From a bacterium (lineage in GTDB: Bacteria; Fidelibacterota; Marinisomatia; Marinisomatales; JAHJCW01): a stretch of DNA of 8,585 nucleotides. The notes beneath the pieces are model-generated. The model saw nothing but the letters and a program-made list of their open reading frames with translations, had not been told where the DNA came from and did not search any database. Location of the stretch: positions 1 to 8,585 of the forward strand of contig JAUXHY010000036.1 of NCBI GenBank assembly GCA_030621275.1, written 5' to 3'. The position numbers and the translations under genes were made by a program. This document shows, in pieces, positions 1-5,886 of the stretch. The first letter of the stretch is position 1. Every line of letters begins with the position of its first letter.

Positions 1-38
1 TAAAATATGTAGCTAGTCTATCCAGTAAATACAGTAGT

Positions 39-722
39 TTATTTAATCTCTACACCGCCAAACGCAACAGTGCAATGAATGTGTACATCTTTATTGCCAT
101 TAGTGTCTGATTTTCTTCGCGACTTGCTGTCAATTCCGCCAAATATTGGTGTACCGGTTATAATTACATTCCAATCCTCGGGAACAATTATTTCCACGCC
201 ACCAAACAGAGCAGTTGCGTGTATTTTACAGCCATCAGGAGATATTTTAGCTTGCCGCATATCAAGTTCTACTCCACCAAATAGTGCCATCGTTTCGCCG
301 CCTCTAAAATTTTGGGATGTTACAGTGTGCTCAGAACCTCCGAATACTGCGTTTGAGTGTATATATTCATCACCGGTTGTCTTCTCATTAGACAATTTCC
401 GGTTAGTATGCCTTCCTTTAAAAATCATTGAAAGTCCAATAAAGATCAAAATTAGGGGCCATAATCTCCAAATACTGTTCCACTCGACTATATCGTGAAT
501 TGTTAATAATAATAACGCACCTATCAAGATGAAAATCAGTCCGGCAATTCTATCTTGACCTTGCAATTTTATCAATCCAATTATTATGAAGATTGCCGGC
601 CACCAATCTGATATTATTCCGCCAAATTCCATTATATTAAAAGTATCTAAAATAAAGAAAAATCCAATTATTATTAAGGTGATCCCCACCCAATTACTTT
701 GATTATTTTTATGTTGTGTCAT
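39..722 (-). CDS. LiaF-like four-helix membrane protein with FGG-repeat C-terminal domain
   Basis: Predicted inner-membrane protein of 227 residues. Four hydrophobic segments lie at about residues 11-27, 40-53, 59-75 and 85-101, matching the LiaI/LiaF-like membrane region (DUF5668 type). The C-terminal 110 residues resemble the LiaF C-terminal, cell-wall-active-antibiotic-response domain, with five FGG motifs near residues 127, 148, 173, 194 and 221, four followed by VE, VE, ID and VE. This pattern fits a repeated beta-strand fold. LiaF of Firmicutes inhibits the LiaRS stress two-component system. No liaRS genes are visible here, so that role cannot be transferred; a membrane-associated envelope-stress or scaffold function is inference. 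The ATG at 722 is preferred because GGAGGT sits just upstream; a TTG at 734 would lie inside that site. The gene is 125 bases downstream of the HEPN gene, and its own promoter was not identified. Family confidence is good, function unknown. Confidence 0.85.
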   Translation of the reverse strand: MTQHKNNQSNWVGITLIIIGFFFILDTFNIMEFGGIISDWWPAIFIIIGLIKLQGQDRIAGLIFILIGALLLLTIHDIVEWNSIWRLWPLILIFIGLSMIFKGRHTNRKLSNEKTTGDEYIHSNAVFGGSEHTVTSQNFRGGETMALFGGVELDMRQAKISPDGCKIHATALFGGVEIIVPEDWNVIITGTPIFGGIDSKSRRKSDTNGNKDVHIHCTVAFGGVEIK

Positions 723-726
723 TTTT

Positions 727-732
727 ACCTCC
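727..732 (-). promoter_or_regulatory. Shine-Dalgarno site of the LiaF-like gene
   Basis: The minus strand reads GGAGGT followed by AAAA and then the ATG at 722. This near-perfect site decides for the ATG over the in-frame TTG at 734, which overlaps the site itself. Confidence 0.8.
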
Positions 733-744
733 AATTAATTTTAG

Positions 745-803
745 CCACAGAGCACACGGAGAAAGAACAAAATTTATTTTTATGTATTATGTGCTTTTTG
801 TGG
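745..803. repeat. Imperfect inverted repeat, intergenic repeat remnant
   Basis: The left arm CCACAGAGCACA (745-756) pairs with the right arm TGTGCTTTTTGTGG (790-803), whose complement is CCACAAAAAGCACA; the two differ by a two-base gap and small changes. The wider left text CCACAGAGCACACGGAGAAAG resembles the CCACAGAG/CACAGAG-type dispersed intergenic repeats found in many environmental bacterial genomes. That resemblance is from memory and was not searched. The middle is AT-rich with no plausible coding. The element fills most of the gap between the HEPN gene and the LiaF-like gene. Confidence 0.5.
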
Positions 804-810
804 AATTTTT

Positions 811-832
811 ATCTACTCAAATCTACTAGTAG
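811..832. repeat. Short direct repeat and 10-base palindrome
   Basis: ATCTACT occurs at 811-817 and again at 821-827, ten bases apart. The second copy runs into the perfect palindrome CTACTAGTAG (823-832). It lies between the inverted repeat and the end of the HEPN gene and may be the edge of the same repeat unit. Too short to assign a function. Confidence 0.4.
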
Positions 833-847
833 TTCTGTTTTCAATGT

Positions 848-1813
848 TCATACGATTACATATTTAAAATCCAGTTCTTTCATATTATTTTTTGCCATCT
901 TTTGTAATGTGGCTATTAACATTGATTCTGCTGTAAGTAATACTTCAAATATTTCAGAACTGAAATTTTCAAAACTATCTATATTATCATAGATATGAAA
1001 ATAGCCTGGGAAATCTATTCTACCGTGTATAAAAGCAGAACGGAATTTATACATTTTGGACAAGCGTCTTTTAAATTCTTCAATTTCTCCTAAAAAAAGT
1101 TGTCCTTTATTTGTTATTTGTTCAGAGATACCCTCTTTCCCTTTCACATAAATTGCTTCAAGACCAATCAATGTCCAAAATAATTCATTTATATATTCTG
1201 ATTTTTCATATAGATATGACAAGGCATTAAAAGCTCTACTTAAATTAGACGAACTAATTTCATCTACTCCCCTTGGATTAACCTTTTTTAAATACCATTT
1301 CCAAGTTTGTTGAATCCCCAAATTTTCAAAACTTGGCCATTTTTTTTCCAATGAATATTTAAATAGTTCTTTACTATAAAAAGCGAGGTTTTTCAATTTC
1401 AAATATTGTTCTCTCTTTTTTATACACCCTATTCCGAAATGAAATCCTCCAACTCTACATATATTCAATATCATCAAAAATTCATAAAATCTTTTTTCAA
1501 TTTCATCAACCAATATTTCTTCATCTAAATTTTCAGATTGTTTGGTTGAAAACCGAACATTTACACTAAACTTATAGATGATTTCTTTTCTTATATACCT
1601 TTTATTTATTTCCCAAAATGTTTTTAATTCTGAGTTTTTTCTTATTACTTCTTCAACTATCATTACAGCGCTAAGAACTTCCGGTATTTCAAGGTCAATT
1701 TTGGCTAGATTTTTCAGAGCACGCTTAGAACGTTCAAATTCCTTATGAATTTCTTCAGAGTCTCTATTAAAAGGGATAAGAAAAGATTGAAATATATCAA
1801 TTTTTAAGTTCAT
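848..1813 (-). CDS. Apea-like HEPN domain protein, putative RNase
   Basis: A protein of 321 residues. The last 130 residues match the Apea-like HEPN pattern: a helix with FWTLIGLEAIYV (about 212-223), a charged stretch, then KMYKFRSAFIHGR (about 253-265), which holds the HEPN signature R-x4-H (R258, H263). HEPN domains of this kind are commonly RNases in toxin-antitoxin, abortive-infection and CRISPR-linked systems; activity here is inferred from that motif alone. The first 190 residues are mostly helical and charged and I do not recognise them. No nucleotidyltransferase (MNT) antitoxin or other obvious partner is adjacent. Base composition is much more AT-rich than its neighbours (by eye 30 G+C in the 120 bases 1321-1440, against 31 of 60 at 2221-2280). 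ATG 1813 was chosen; a GTG at 1831 would add six residues, and neither has a clear ribosome site. It lies 55 bases after gctB and could be reached by read-through. Confidence 0.75.
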   Translation of the reverse strand: MNLKIDIFQSFLIPFNRDSEEIHKEFERSKRALKNLAKIDLEIPEVLSAVMIVEEVIRKNSELKTFWEINKRYIRKEIIYKFSVNVRFSTKQSENLDEEILVDEIEKRFYEFLMILNICRVGGFHFGIGCIKKREQYLKLKNLAFYSKELFKYSLEKKWPSFENLGIQQTWKWYLKKVNPRGVDEISSSNLSRAFNALSYLYEKSEYINELFWTLIGLEAIYVKGKEGISEQITNKGQLFLGEIEEFKRRLSKMYKFRSAFIHGRIDFPGYFHIYDNIDSFENFSSEIFEVLLTAESMLIATLQKMAKNNMKELDFKYVIV

Positions 1814-1839
1814 TATTAATATTGCTAACACATTTTTTC

Positions 1840-1870
1840 TCTGATCTCAGATTTCTAATCCCTGATATCT
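1840..1870. repeat. Degenerate palindromic intergenic repeat
   Basis: GATCTCAG (1843-1850) and CTGATATC (1862-1869) are inverted copies with one mismatch, separated by 11 bases. A smaller inverted pair, TCTGA and TCAGA, sits at 1840-1851. The text resembles the GATATCAG/TCTGATCTC low-complexity intergenic repeats seen in some bacterial genomes (from memory, not searched). It occupies almost the whole gap between gctB and the HEPN gene and includes part of the gctB stop codon. On the minus strand the run after the hairpin is A-rich rather than T-rich, so it does not read as a terminator for gctAB. Confidence 0.45.
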
Positions 1871-2639
1871 AAATATAATATCTATCCTGATCTACTTCTT
1901 CGCGTAGAATTCGCAATTCTTCTACACTGGGTCCATCATTTTGTTCGATTTTACCAGGAATGATTAGTTCAAATCCGGTGTTTTCTACTACGTCATTTAT
2001 TGTTATACCAGGATTCAAGGCTAATAGTTTCATACGTTTAGACTTTTTATCAAAACCCAATGTACACAAATCTGTAACAACACGATACGGACCGGTGTTC
2101 GGTGGCAATCCTGCTTCTTCTCGGGCGCCCGGCCCCGATAGATATCCGGGAGTTGTAATAAAATCAATCTTAGGCATAAATCTGCGCTTGCCGTGTTGCA
2201 TTATAATAATCGTCTTCCAACAAGTTGAACCAACATCGTTTCCGCCACCCGAACCGGGAAGGCGTACCTTAGGTTTATCATGATCGCCTCCAATTATTGT
2301 GGAATTCAGATTTCCATACATATCAATTTGAGCTCCGCCTAAAAATCCGTAGTCTACAAAACCGCATTGACCGGCTTCCATAATATCACAAATTCCCGCT
2401 GCAACCAATCCTTTGTTAAAAGTCCGCATATCGCCAACAGCTAAAGGAAGTTTCTCGAGCTGAGCTCCAATTCCGCCAAACTCAAACATCGATATTAAGT
2501 TGGGTGCATGCATTTTTTGCGCAAGCGATGCCGCTAGCATCGGTATTCCCGTTCCAATAAAACAGGTTGCATTATCTTCCATCAACCTTGAGGCAATACT
2601 TATTAATAATTCATTTGGATTATATTTTGGCGCGTTCAT
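1869..2639 (-). CDS. gctB: CoA-transferase subunit B, glutaconate CoA-transferase type
   Basis: The 256-residue beta subunit of a class I CoA-transferase, closely resembling Acidaminococcus GctB along its length. Landmarks: the FIGTGIPMLAA start of the fold (27-37); MFEFGG with E53, which lines up with the catalytic glutamate (E54 in GctB) that forms the glutamyl-CoA intermediate; GGAQIDMYGNLNST (101-114); LPGSGGGND (127-135), the glycine-rich loop; MQHGKRRFMPKID; and a VENTGFEL segment near the end. It works with the product of gctA, moving CoA between carboxylic acids in the cytoplasm. The true substrate is not shown: no 2-hydroxyglutaryl-CoA dehydratase or decarboxylase genes are nearby. 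The related IpdB hydrolase subunit is an alternative, but the retained glutamate favours a transferase. The start overlaps the gctA stop as ATGA, and GGAGG lies six bases upstream, so translation is probably coupled. Confidence 0.9.
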   Translation of the reverse strand: MNAPKYNPNELLISIASRLMEDNATCFIGTGIPMLAASLAQKMHAPNLISMFEFGGIGAQLEKLPLAVGDMRTFNKGLVAAGICDIMEAGQCGFVDYGFLGGAQIDMYGNLNSTIIGGDHDKPKVRLPGSGGGNDVGSTCWKTIIIMQHGKRRFMPKIDFITTPGYLSGPGAREEAGLPPNTGPYRVVTDLCTLGFDKKSKRMKLLALNPGITINDVVENTGFELIIPGKIEQNDGPSVEELRILREEVDQDRYYI

Positions 2640-3610
2640 CTTACACCTCCATCTATCCGCATTGAGTCCAATTTTTTGGTTCCAACTAAATCAAGATATT
2701 CCTTATGATTTTGTACACCATAAATCCATTTATTTAAATAGTCTTTTACTAACAATTCATCTTTACTATCAGTAGCATAATTTTTAATGTGTTGTTCATC
2801 ACGTTCATACAAACAGGTCATTTCACCGGGATGTGAGCCAAACGGTGCTTCCACAACTGCATCTACTAAATAATATGGAATAATTGTACGGTCTGGTTGA
2901 GAACGAATTACATCTTCATCCACTATTTCTTCTGCAGAAATTATTAATCGCTTTGAAGCGCGCGCCATCTCAGCTGCAAACCCTGAGATGCCATCAATTT
3001 GGCAATTACCATATTTATCTGCACGATGCACATGAATAAAACCTACATCAAGTATCAGGGCGGGAAGTAAGCAAAGTTTATCTCCCGTAAATGGACATTC
3101 TACAACTTTAGCAGCGCTATATTTAAATGTGTCTGTTCCTAACATAACACGCGTAGGAATGAACGGTACGCCCATTGCCGCTGCTTTAAATCTCCAAGTC
3201 AATGCGGCATTTGACCATTCCACAACTTTCTCTATAAAACCACTTTCAACTGCTCTCCGTGCCGAATTAGATAATCCATAAACTTCAAATCCAATATAGG
3301 TCCAATCCAATTTTTTAACAACATTTGCTGCTACTAATAATTCAGATTCGTACACACCCTGACCAGCACAATTTAAATTTTTATATCCCTGCCGAACAAT
3401 CTCCCGCGTGAGTGACATCGGTGCGCGGACAGTACCATAGAGCTCAATACCAATGTAGTGCCCGTCTTTTAAATATTTTGAAACTGCCTCTTGCTCAGAC
3501 ATCCTTTTATCAATTAAAGCTTTTGTTTTTTTGGTGCGGTTCCATTCACGAAATGCATTCATGTCGGGAGGTTGAATTAGTTCGCCAATTCCAGATGATA
3601 TAACTTTCAT
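2636..3610 (-). CDS. gctA: CoA-transferase subunit A, glutaconate CoA-transferase type
   Basis: The 324-residue alpha subunit of the class I CoA-transferase. From residue 37 (RMSEQEAVSKYLKDG) it follows Acidaminococcus GctA: AAAMGVPFIPTRVMLGTD (about 145-162), an EEIVDEDVIR stretch, VDAVVEAPFGSHPGEM (about 250-265), and a C-terminal EYLDLVG segment. About 36 residues precede the start of the classical GctA, including PPDMNAFREWNR; similar leaders occur, as I recall, in GctA/IpdA-like proteins of other phyla. The start at ATG 3610 is preferred because TGAGG lies five bases before it; an open frame continues up to an ATG at 3655 without such a site. It is the first gene of a gctA-gctB operon and diverges from lpxL. 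The partner provides the catalytic glutamate. Substrate unknown; glutaconate itself is only the family name. Confidence 0.88.
   Translation of the reverse strand: MKVISSGIGELIQPPDMNAFREWNRTKKTKALIDKRMSEQEAVSKYLKDGHYIGIELYGTVRAPMSLTREIVRQGYKNLNCAGQGVYESELLVAANVVKKLDWTYIGFEVYGLSNSARRAVESGFIEKVVEWSNAALTWRFKAAAMGVPFIPTRVMLGTDTFKYSAAKVVECPFTGDKLCLLPALILDVGFIHVHRADKYGNCQIDGISGFAAEMARASKRLIISAEEIVDEDVIRSQPDRTIIPYYLVDAVVEAPFGSHPGEMTCLYERDEQHIKNYATDSKDELLVKDYLNKWIYGVQNHKEYLDLVGTKKLDSMRIDGGVR
2646..2650 (-). promoter_or_regulatory. Shine-Dalgarno site of gctB inside gctA
   Basis: The minus strand reads GGAGG, then TGTAAG, then the ATG at 2639. The site lies within the last codons of gctA and fixes the gctB start at the ATGA overlap. 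Confidence 0.8.
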
Positions 3611-3615
3611 AATTT

Positions 3616-3619
3616 CCTC
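3616..3619 (-). promoter_or_regulatory. Shine-Dalgarno site deciding the gctA start
   Basis: The minus strand reads TGAGG, AAATT, ATG. This puts the start at 3610 and removes 15 residues from the longest frame, which would begin at 3655. Confidence 0.7.
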
Positions 3620-3669
3620 AAAAATGTTTGGAAATTTAAACATAATCGAATTCATTTAGAACAGTAGTC

Positions 3670-3675
3670 ACTATA
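3670..3675 (-). promoter_or_regulatory. Possible -10 element for gctAB
   Basis: TATAGT on the minus strand (five of six matches to TATAAT) lies 60 bases upstream of the gctA start. No good -35 box stands at the usual distance, so this is a weak call; it is the best candidate in the 114-base divergent region. Confidence 0.25.
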
Positions 3676-3690
3676 AATTAAAAAATAAAT

Positions 3691-3719
3691 TTGACTTGTT
3701 CACTTTCTTAGCATGAAAT
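3691..3719 (+). promoter_or_regulatory. Possible sigma-70-like promoter for the lpxL-tsaC operon
   Basis: TTGACT (3691-3696, five of six matches to TTGACA), a 17-base gap, then TGAAAT (3714-3719, four of six matches to TATAAT). If real, transcription would begin at about the ATG at 3725, giving a leaderless message or use of the ATG at 3734. There is no Shine-Dalgarno site before either ATG, which fits that reading but does not prove it. Confidence 0.3.
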
Positions 3720-3724
3720 AAATT

Positions 3725-4606
3725 ATGCCCCGTATGAAACTATCACATAAGATAACATATATATTTTTAAAAATACTTTCTTTCTGTTTGAGAATTTCTC
3801 CTCAATGGATAAAAAACCTATTATCCAATATTTTATATATTATTTTATACTATTTTATCCCAATACGGAAAAAGCAAGTATTTAATAATCTAAAATTAGC
3901 GTTTCCAGATAAATCATCGTCTTGGTACTTAAAAACAGCTAAAGATAGTTATATGTTCTTCATTTATAATTTTGTGCAGTTTCTTGCATTTCCTATATCA
4001 TTTTTGAAAAGTACTGTAACAATAAAAGGGCAAAATTTATTAAATACTACTTTAGACAGGAAAAAAGGTATCATTTTTGTTTCCGGACATTTTGGAGCAT
4101 GGGAATTTCTTTTTGCATGGTTGGAATACAATAAATATCCCTTTTCAGCTGTAGTTACCAAACAAGGTAATCGTGGTGCTGATAAATTTTTTCTGGAATT
4201 GCGCAGTCATTTAGGTATGAAACATATATATCGTAAATCATCTTTAGACAATATGTATGGTGTTCTCGAGCGTGGTGAAATTCTTTTCCTTGTGAGTGAC
4301 CAAGACGCAAAAAAACGTGGTGTATTTATCATATATTTCAATCAACAAACCTCAACGCCCAAGGGTGCCGCACGGTTTCATCTCGAAAACGGAGCACCTA
4401 TCATTTTTACAATATGTTATCAAAATAAACCTAATGATTATACAATTGAATTTCATCCACTAAAAATTGCTCCTAACGCTACAATTAAATCAATTACGCA
4501 ATCGTATACATCTCTATTGGAAAAACATATTCGCCGATATCCCGAACAATACTTTTGGTGGCATCGTCGATGGAAAACAAAACCTGTCACAAAACAAGAT
4601 GGTTAG
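3725..4606 (+). CDS. LpxL/HtrB-family lipid A acyltransferase
   Basis: A 293-residue member of the bacterial lipid A biosynthesis acyltransferase family, which moves a fatty acyl chain from acyl carrier protein to a lipid A precursor at the cytoplasmic face of the inner membrane. One hydrophobic N-terminal anchor lies at about residues 32-47. The catalytic H-x4-E motif is GHFGAWEF, with H122 and E127. Further family marks are VSDQDAKKRGV (190-200), STPKGAARFHLENGAPI (210-226), and the terminal RRYPEQYFWWHRRWKTKP segment (270-287). Length is close to the usual 290-310. Which acyl chain or position it serves (LpxL, LpxM or LpxP type) cannot be told. The ATG at 3725 is used; ATG 3734 is possible, and neither has a ribosome site. 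It is first in an operon with tsaC, overlapping it by eight bases. Confidence 0.9.
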   Translation: MPRMKLSHKITYIFLKILSFCLRISPQWIKNLLSNILYIILYYFIPIRKKQVFNNLKLAFPDKSSSWYLKTAKDSYMFFIYNFVQFLAFPISFLKSTVTIKGQNLLNTTLDRKKGIIFVSGHFGAWEFLFAWLEYNKYPFSAVVTKQGNRGADKFFLELRSHLGMKHIYRKSSLDNMYGVLERGEILFLVSDQDAKKRGVFIIYFNQQTSTPKGAARFHLENGAPIIFTICYQNKPNDYTIEFHPLKIAPNATIKSITQSYTSLLEKHIRRYPEQYFWWHRRWKTKPVTKQDG

Positions 4607-5174
4607 ATATATAAATATTGATCATCCACAAACGGTCAAATATGCGATAAATGTTTTAGAAGAAAGTGGCATAATAGTTTATCCCACAGACACGTTATAT
4701 GGTTTTGGAGTTGATGCAACCAATGATGAAGCAATTGACAAAGTAAATCGCATAAAAGGGTGCTCAGGACCAATGAGCGTAATGGCTGCTGACAAAAATA
4801 TGGCGATTGGGTGGACGGATATCGCAAGTAAGCAAATAGAAATAATTAAACCATATTTGGGCGGAGCACAGACATTAATTGCTCCGGTAAAACCTAATAT
4901 TGTGAGTTCAAGAGTACTTGGTGAAAATGATACATTAGGAATCCGTATACCGGATAACAATTTTTGTAATGAGCTATCGTCTCAATTTGGTAAACCAATA
5001 GTCACAACAAGTGTCAATCGTACAGGTGAACAACCAATGAATGATCCTGTTCAAATTAAATCTGAGTTCAGTTCTGAAGTCGATTTATTGATTGATGGTG
5101 GAACATTGCCAAAATCTCAGGGTTCAACGATTTATATATTTAAAGATCATAAAATCACGGTTTTACGGAAATAA
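4599..5174 (+). CDS. tsaC: TsaC/Sua5/YrdC-family threonylcarbamoyl-AMP synthase
   Basis: A 191-residue YrdC-domain protein, the short TsaC/YwlC size without the extra Sua5 domain. TsaC makes threonylcarbamoyl-AMP from threonine, bicarbonate and ATP for the t6A37 modification of ANN-decoding tRNAs. Visible motifs: YPTDTLYGFGVDA (28-40), LGIRIPDN (113-120), TTSVNRTGEQP with S-x-N at 138-140, and GSTI (175-178). Two conserved places differ: the usual K-x-R motif reads KGC (K53, C55), and the usual PGPxT reads GGAQT (88-92). This may be lineage drift, a YciO-like branch, or altered activity. The ATG at 4599 is inside the end of lpxL (ATGGTTAG overlap); upstream frame is a shadow of lpxL. No ribosome site is visible, so translation is probably coupled. 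The family call is firm; exact activity is less so. Confidence 0.85.
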   Translation: MVRYINIDHPQTVKYAINVLEESGIIVYPTDTLYGFGVDATNDEAIDKVNRIKGCSGPMSVMAADKNMAIGWTDIASKQIEIIKPYLGGAQTLIAPVKPNIVSSRVLGENDTLGIRIPDNNFCNELSSQFGKPIVTTSVNRTGEQPMNDPVQIKSEFSSEVDLLIDGGTLPKSQGSTIYIFKDHKITVLRK

Positions 5175-5175
5175 C

Positions 5176-5886
5176 ATGCAGCGTATTTTGGTAATAATTG
5201 CTTTACTGGTTTCATTAAACTATGGGCAAAATATCCCATTTAAGGTTGGTGAACACCTAACCTACACATTGCAATTTAATGTAATCAAAATGGGTCGTGG
5301 ATATTTATCTGTGGAATCACATGATACAATATCCAACATCCAATCTTATCACGTAAGGTTCCAAGCTAAAACCAGCAAATTTGCTGATAATATTTATCGC
5401 GTACGAGACAAAATTGATATATGGTTAAATAAGACAGACCTAACCACTCTAAAGATTAACAAACAAATAAACGAAGGCGATTATCATAAAAACTATAACA
5501 CGATTATCGACTACGATAAATCCATTGCCATTACAAATAACGATACAATTAATATTAACGGTAATGTTCGTGATCCTTACTCACTTCTTTATTATTTTCG
5601 TACCATTTCTTTAGACATTGGACAAATATTAGATTTTACAACTCTTGATAATAAAAAATTAACTGATTTTCAAGTAATAGTAGATGGCAAAGAAACAATT
5701 AAAACTCCAGCTGGTACATTCCCCTGCATTATTGTTAAGCCGTTCAGAGAAGGTAAAACACTTTTAAAAAATGAAGGCGATATGAAAATTTGGCTTAGCG
5801 ACGATGAACTGCGTTTACCGGTTCAAATTCGAATTAAGTTAAAATTTGGTTCTATGCTTCTACAATTGAAAACTATTAATTTGTAA
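5176..5886 (+). CDS. Exported DUF3108 protein
   Basis: A 236-residue protein with a signal peptide: MQRILVIIALLVSLNYG, probably cut near residue 17 before QNIPF, so the mature protein is likely periplasmic or outer-membrane associated. The rest matches the DUF3108 pattern: FKVGEHLTYTLQFNVIKMG (22-40), a long beta-rich middle, DPYSLLYYFRTI (133-144), KTPAGTFPCIIVKP (176-189), and GDMKIWLSDDELRLPVQIRIK (201-221). The function of the family is unknown. It follows tsaC with one base between stop and start, so it belongs to the lpxL operon; a link to envelope lipid work is only suggested by lpxL. The ATG at 5176 is chosen because it begins the signal peptide; the frame upstream lies inside tsaC. 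Its 3' end overlaps rseP by 11 bases on the opposite strand. Confidence 0.85.
   Translation: MQRILVIIALLVSLNYGQNIPFKVGEHLTYTLQFNVIKMGRGYLSVESHDTISNIQSYHVRFQAKTSKFADNIYRVRDKIDIWLNKTDLTTLKINKQINEGDYHKNYNTIIDYDKSIAITNNDTININGNVRDPYSLLYYFRTISLDIGQILDFTTLDNKKLTDFQVIVDGKETIKTPAGTFPCIIVKPFREGKTLLKNEGDMKIWLSDDELRLPVQIRIKLKFGSMLLQLKTINL

Noticed and set aside
120..350. Recurring CCGCCAAA/CCACCAAA text, considered as a CRISPR or DNA-level repeat
   Set aside because: Copies are imperfect, unevenly spaced and in frame with the FGG codons of a protein; explained by protein repeats.
79..498. Open frame on the plus strand with recurring PPN residues
   Set aside because: It is the mirror of the FGG repeats in the minus-strand LiaF-like gene, which has a ribosome site, membrane helices and family similarity.
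699..992. Open frame on the plus strand across the gap and the end of the HEPN gene
   Set aside because: Low-complexity text, no family pattern, crosses the repeat and lies antisense to a better-supported gene.
848..1813. HEPN-MNT toxin-antitoxin pair
   Set aside because: No small nucleotidyltransferase gene with a GSxxR-G motif is next to it on either side; the neighbours are gctB and a LiaF-like gene.
1838..1870. Intrinsic terminator after gctB
   Set aside because: On the minus strand the hairpin is weak and followed by an A run, not a T run.
3611..3655. Longer gctA starting at ATG 3655 or 3643
   Set aside because: The ATG at 3610 has TGAGG at ideal spacing; the upstream ATGs have none.
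4467..4598. Upstream extension of tsaC from a TTG
   Set aside because: This stretch is inside the conserved C-terminal part of the lpxL-like gene in another frame; the ATG at 4599 gives the normal TsaC N-terminus.
5092..5175. Upstream extension of the DUF3108 gene from a TTG
   Set aside because: It overlaps the conserved end of tsaC and would hide the signal peptide that begins at 5176.
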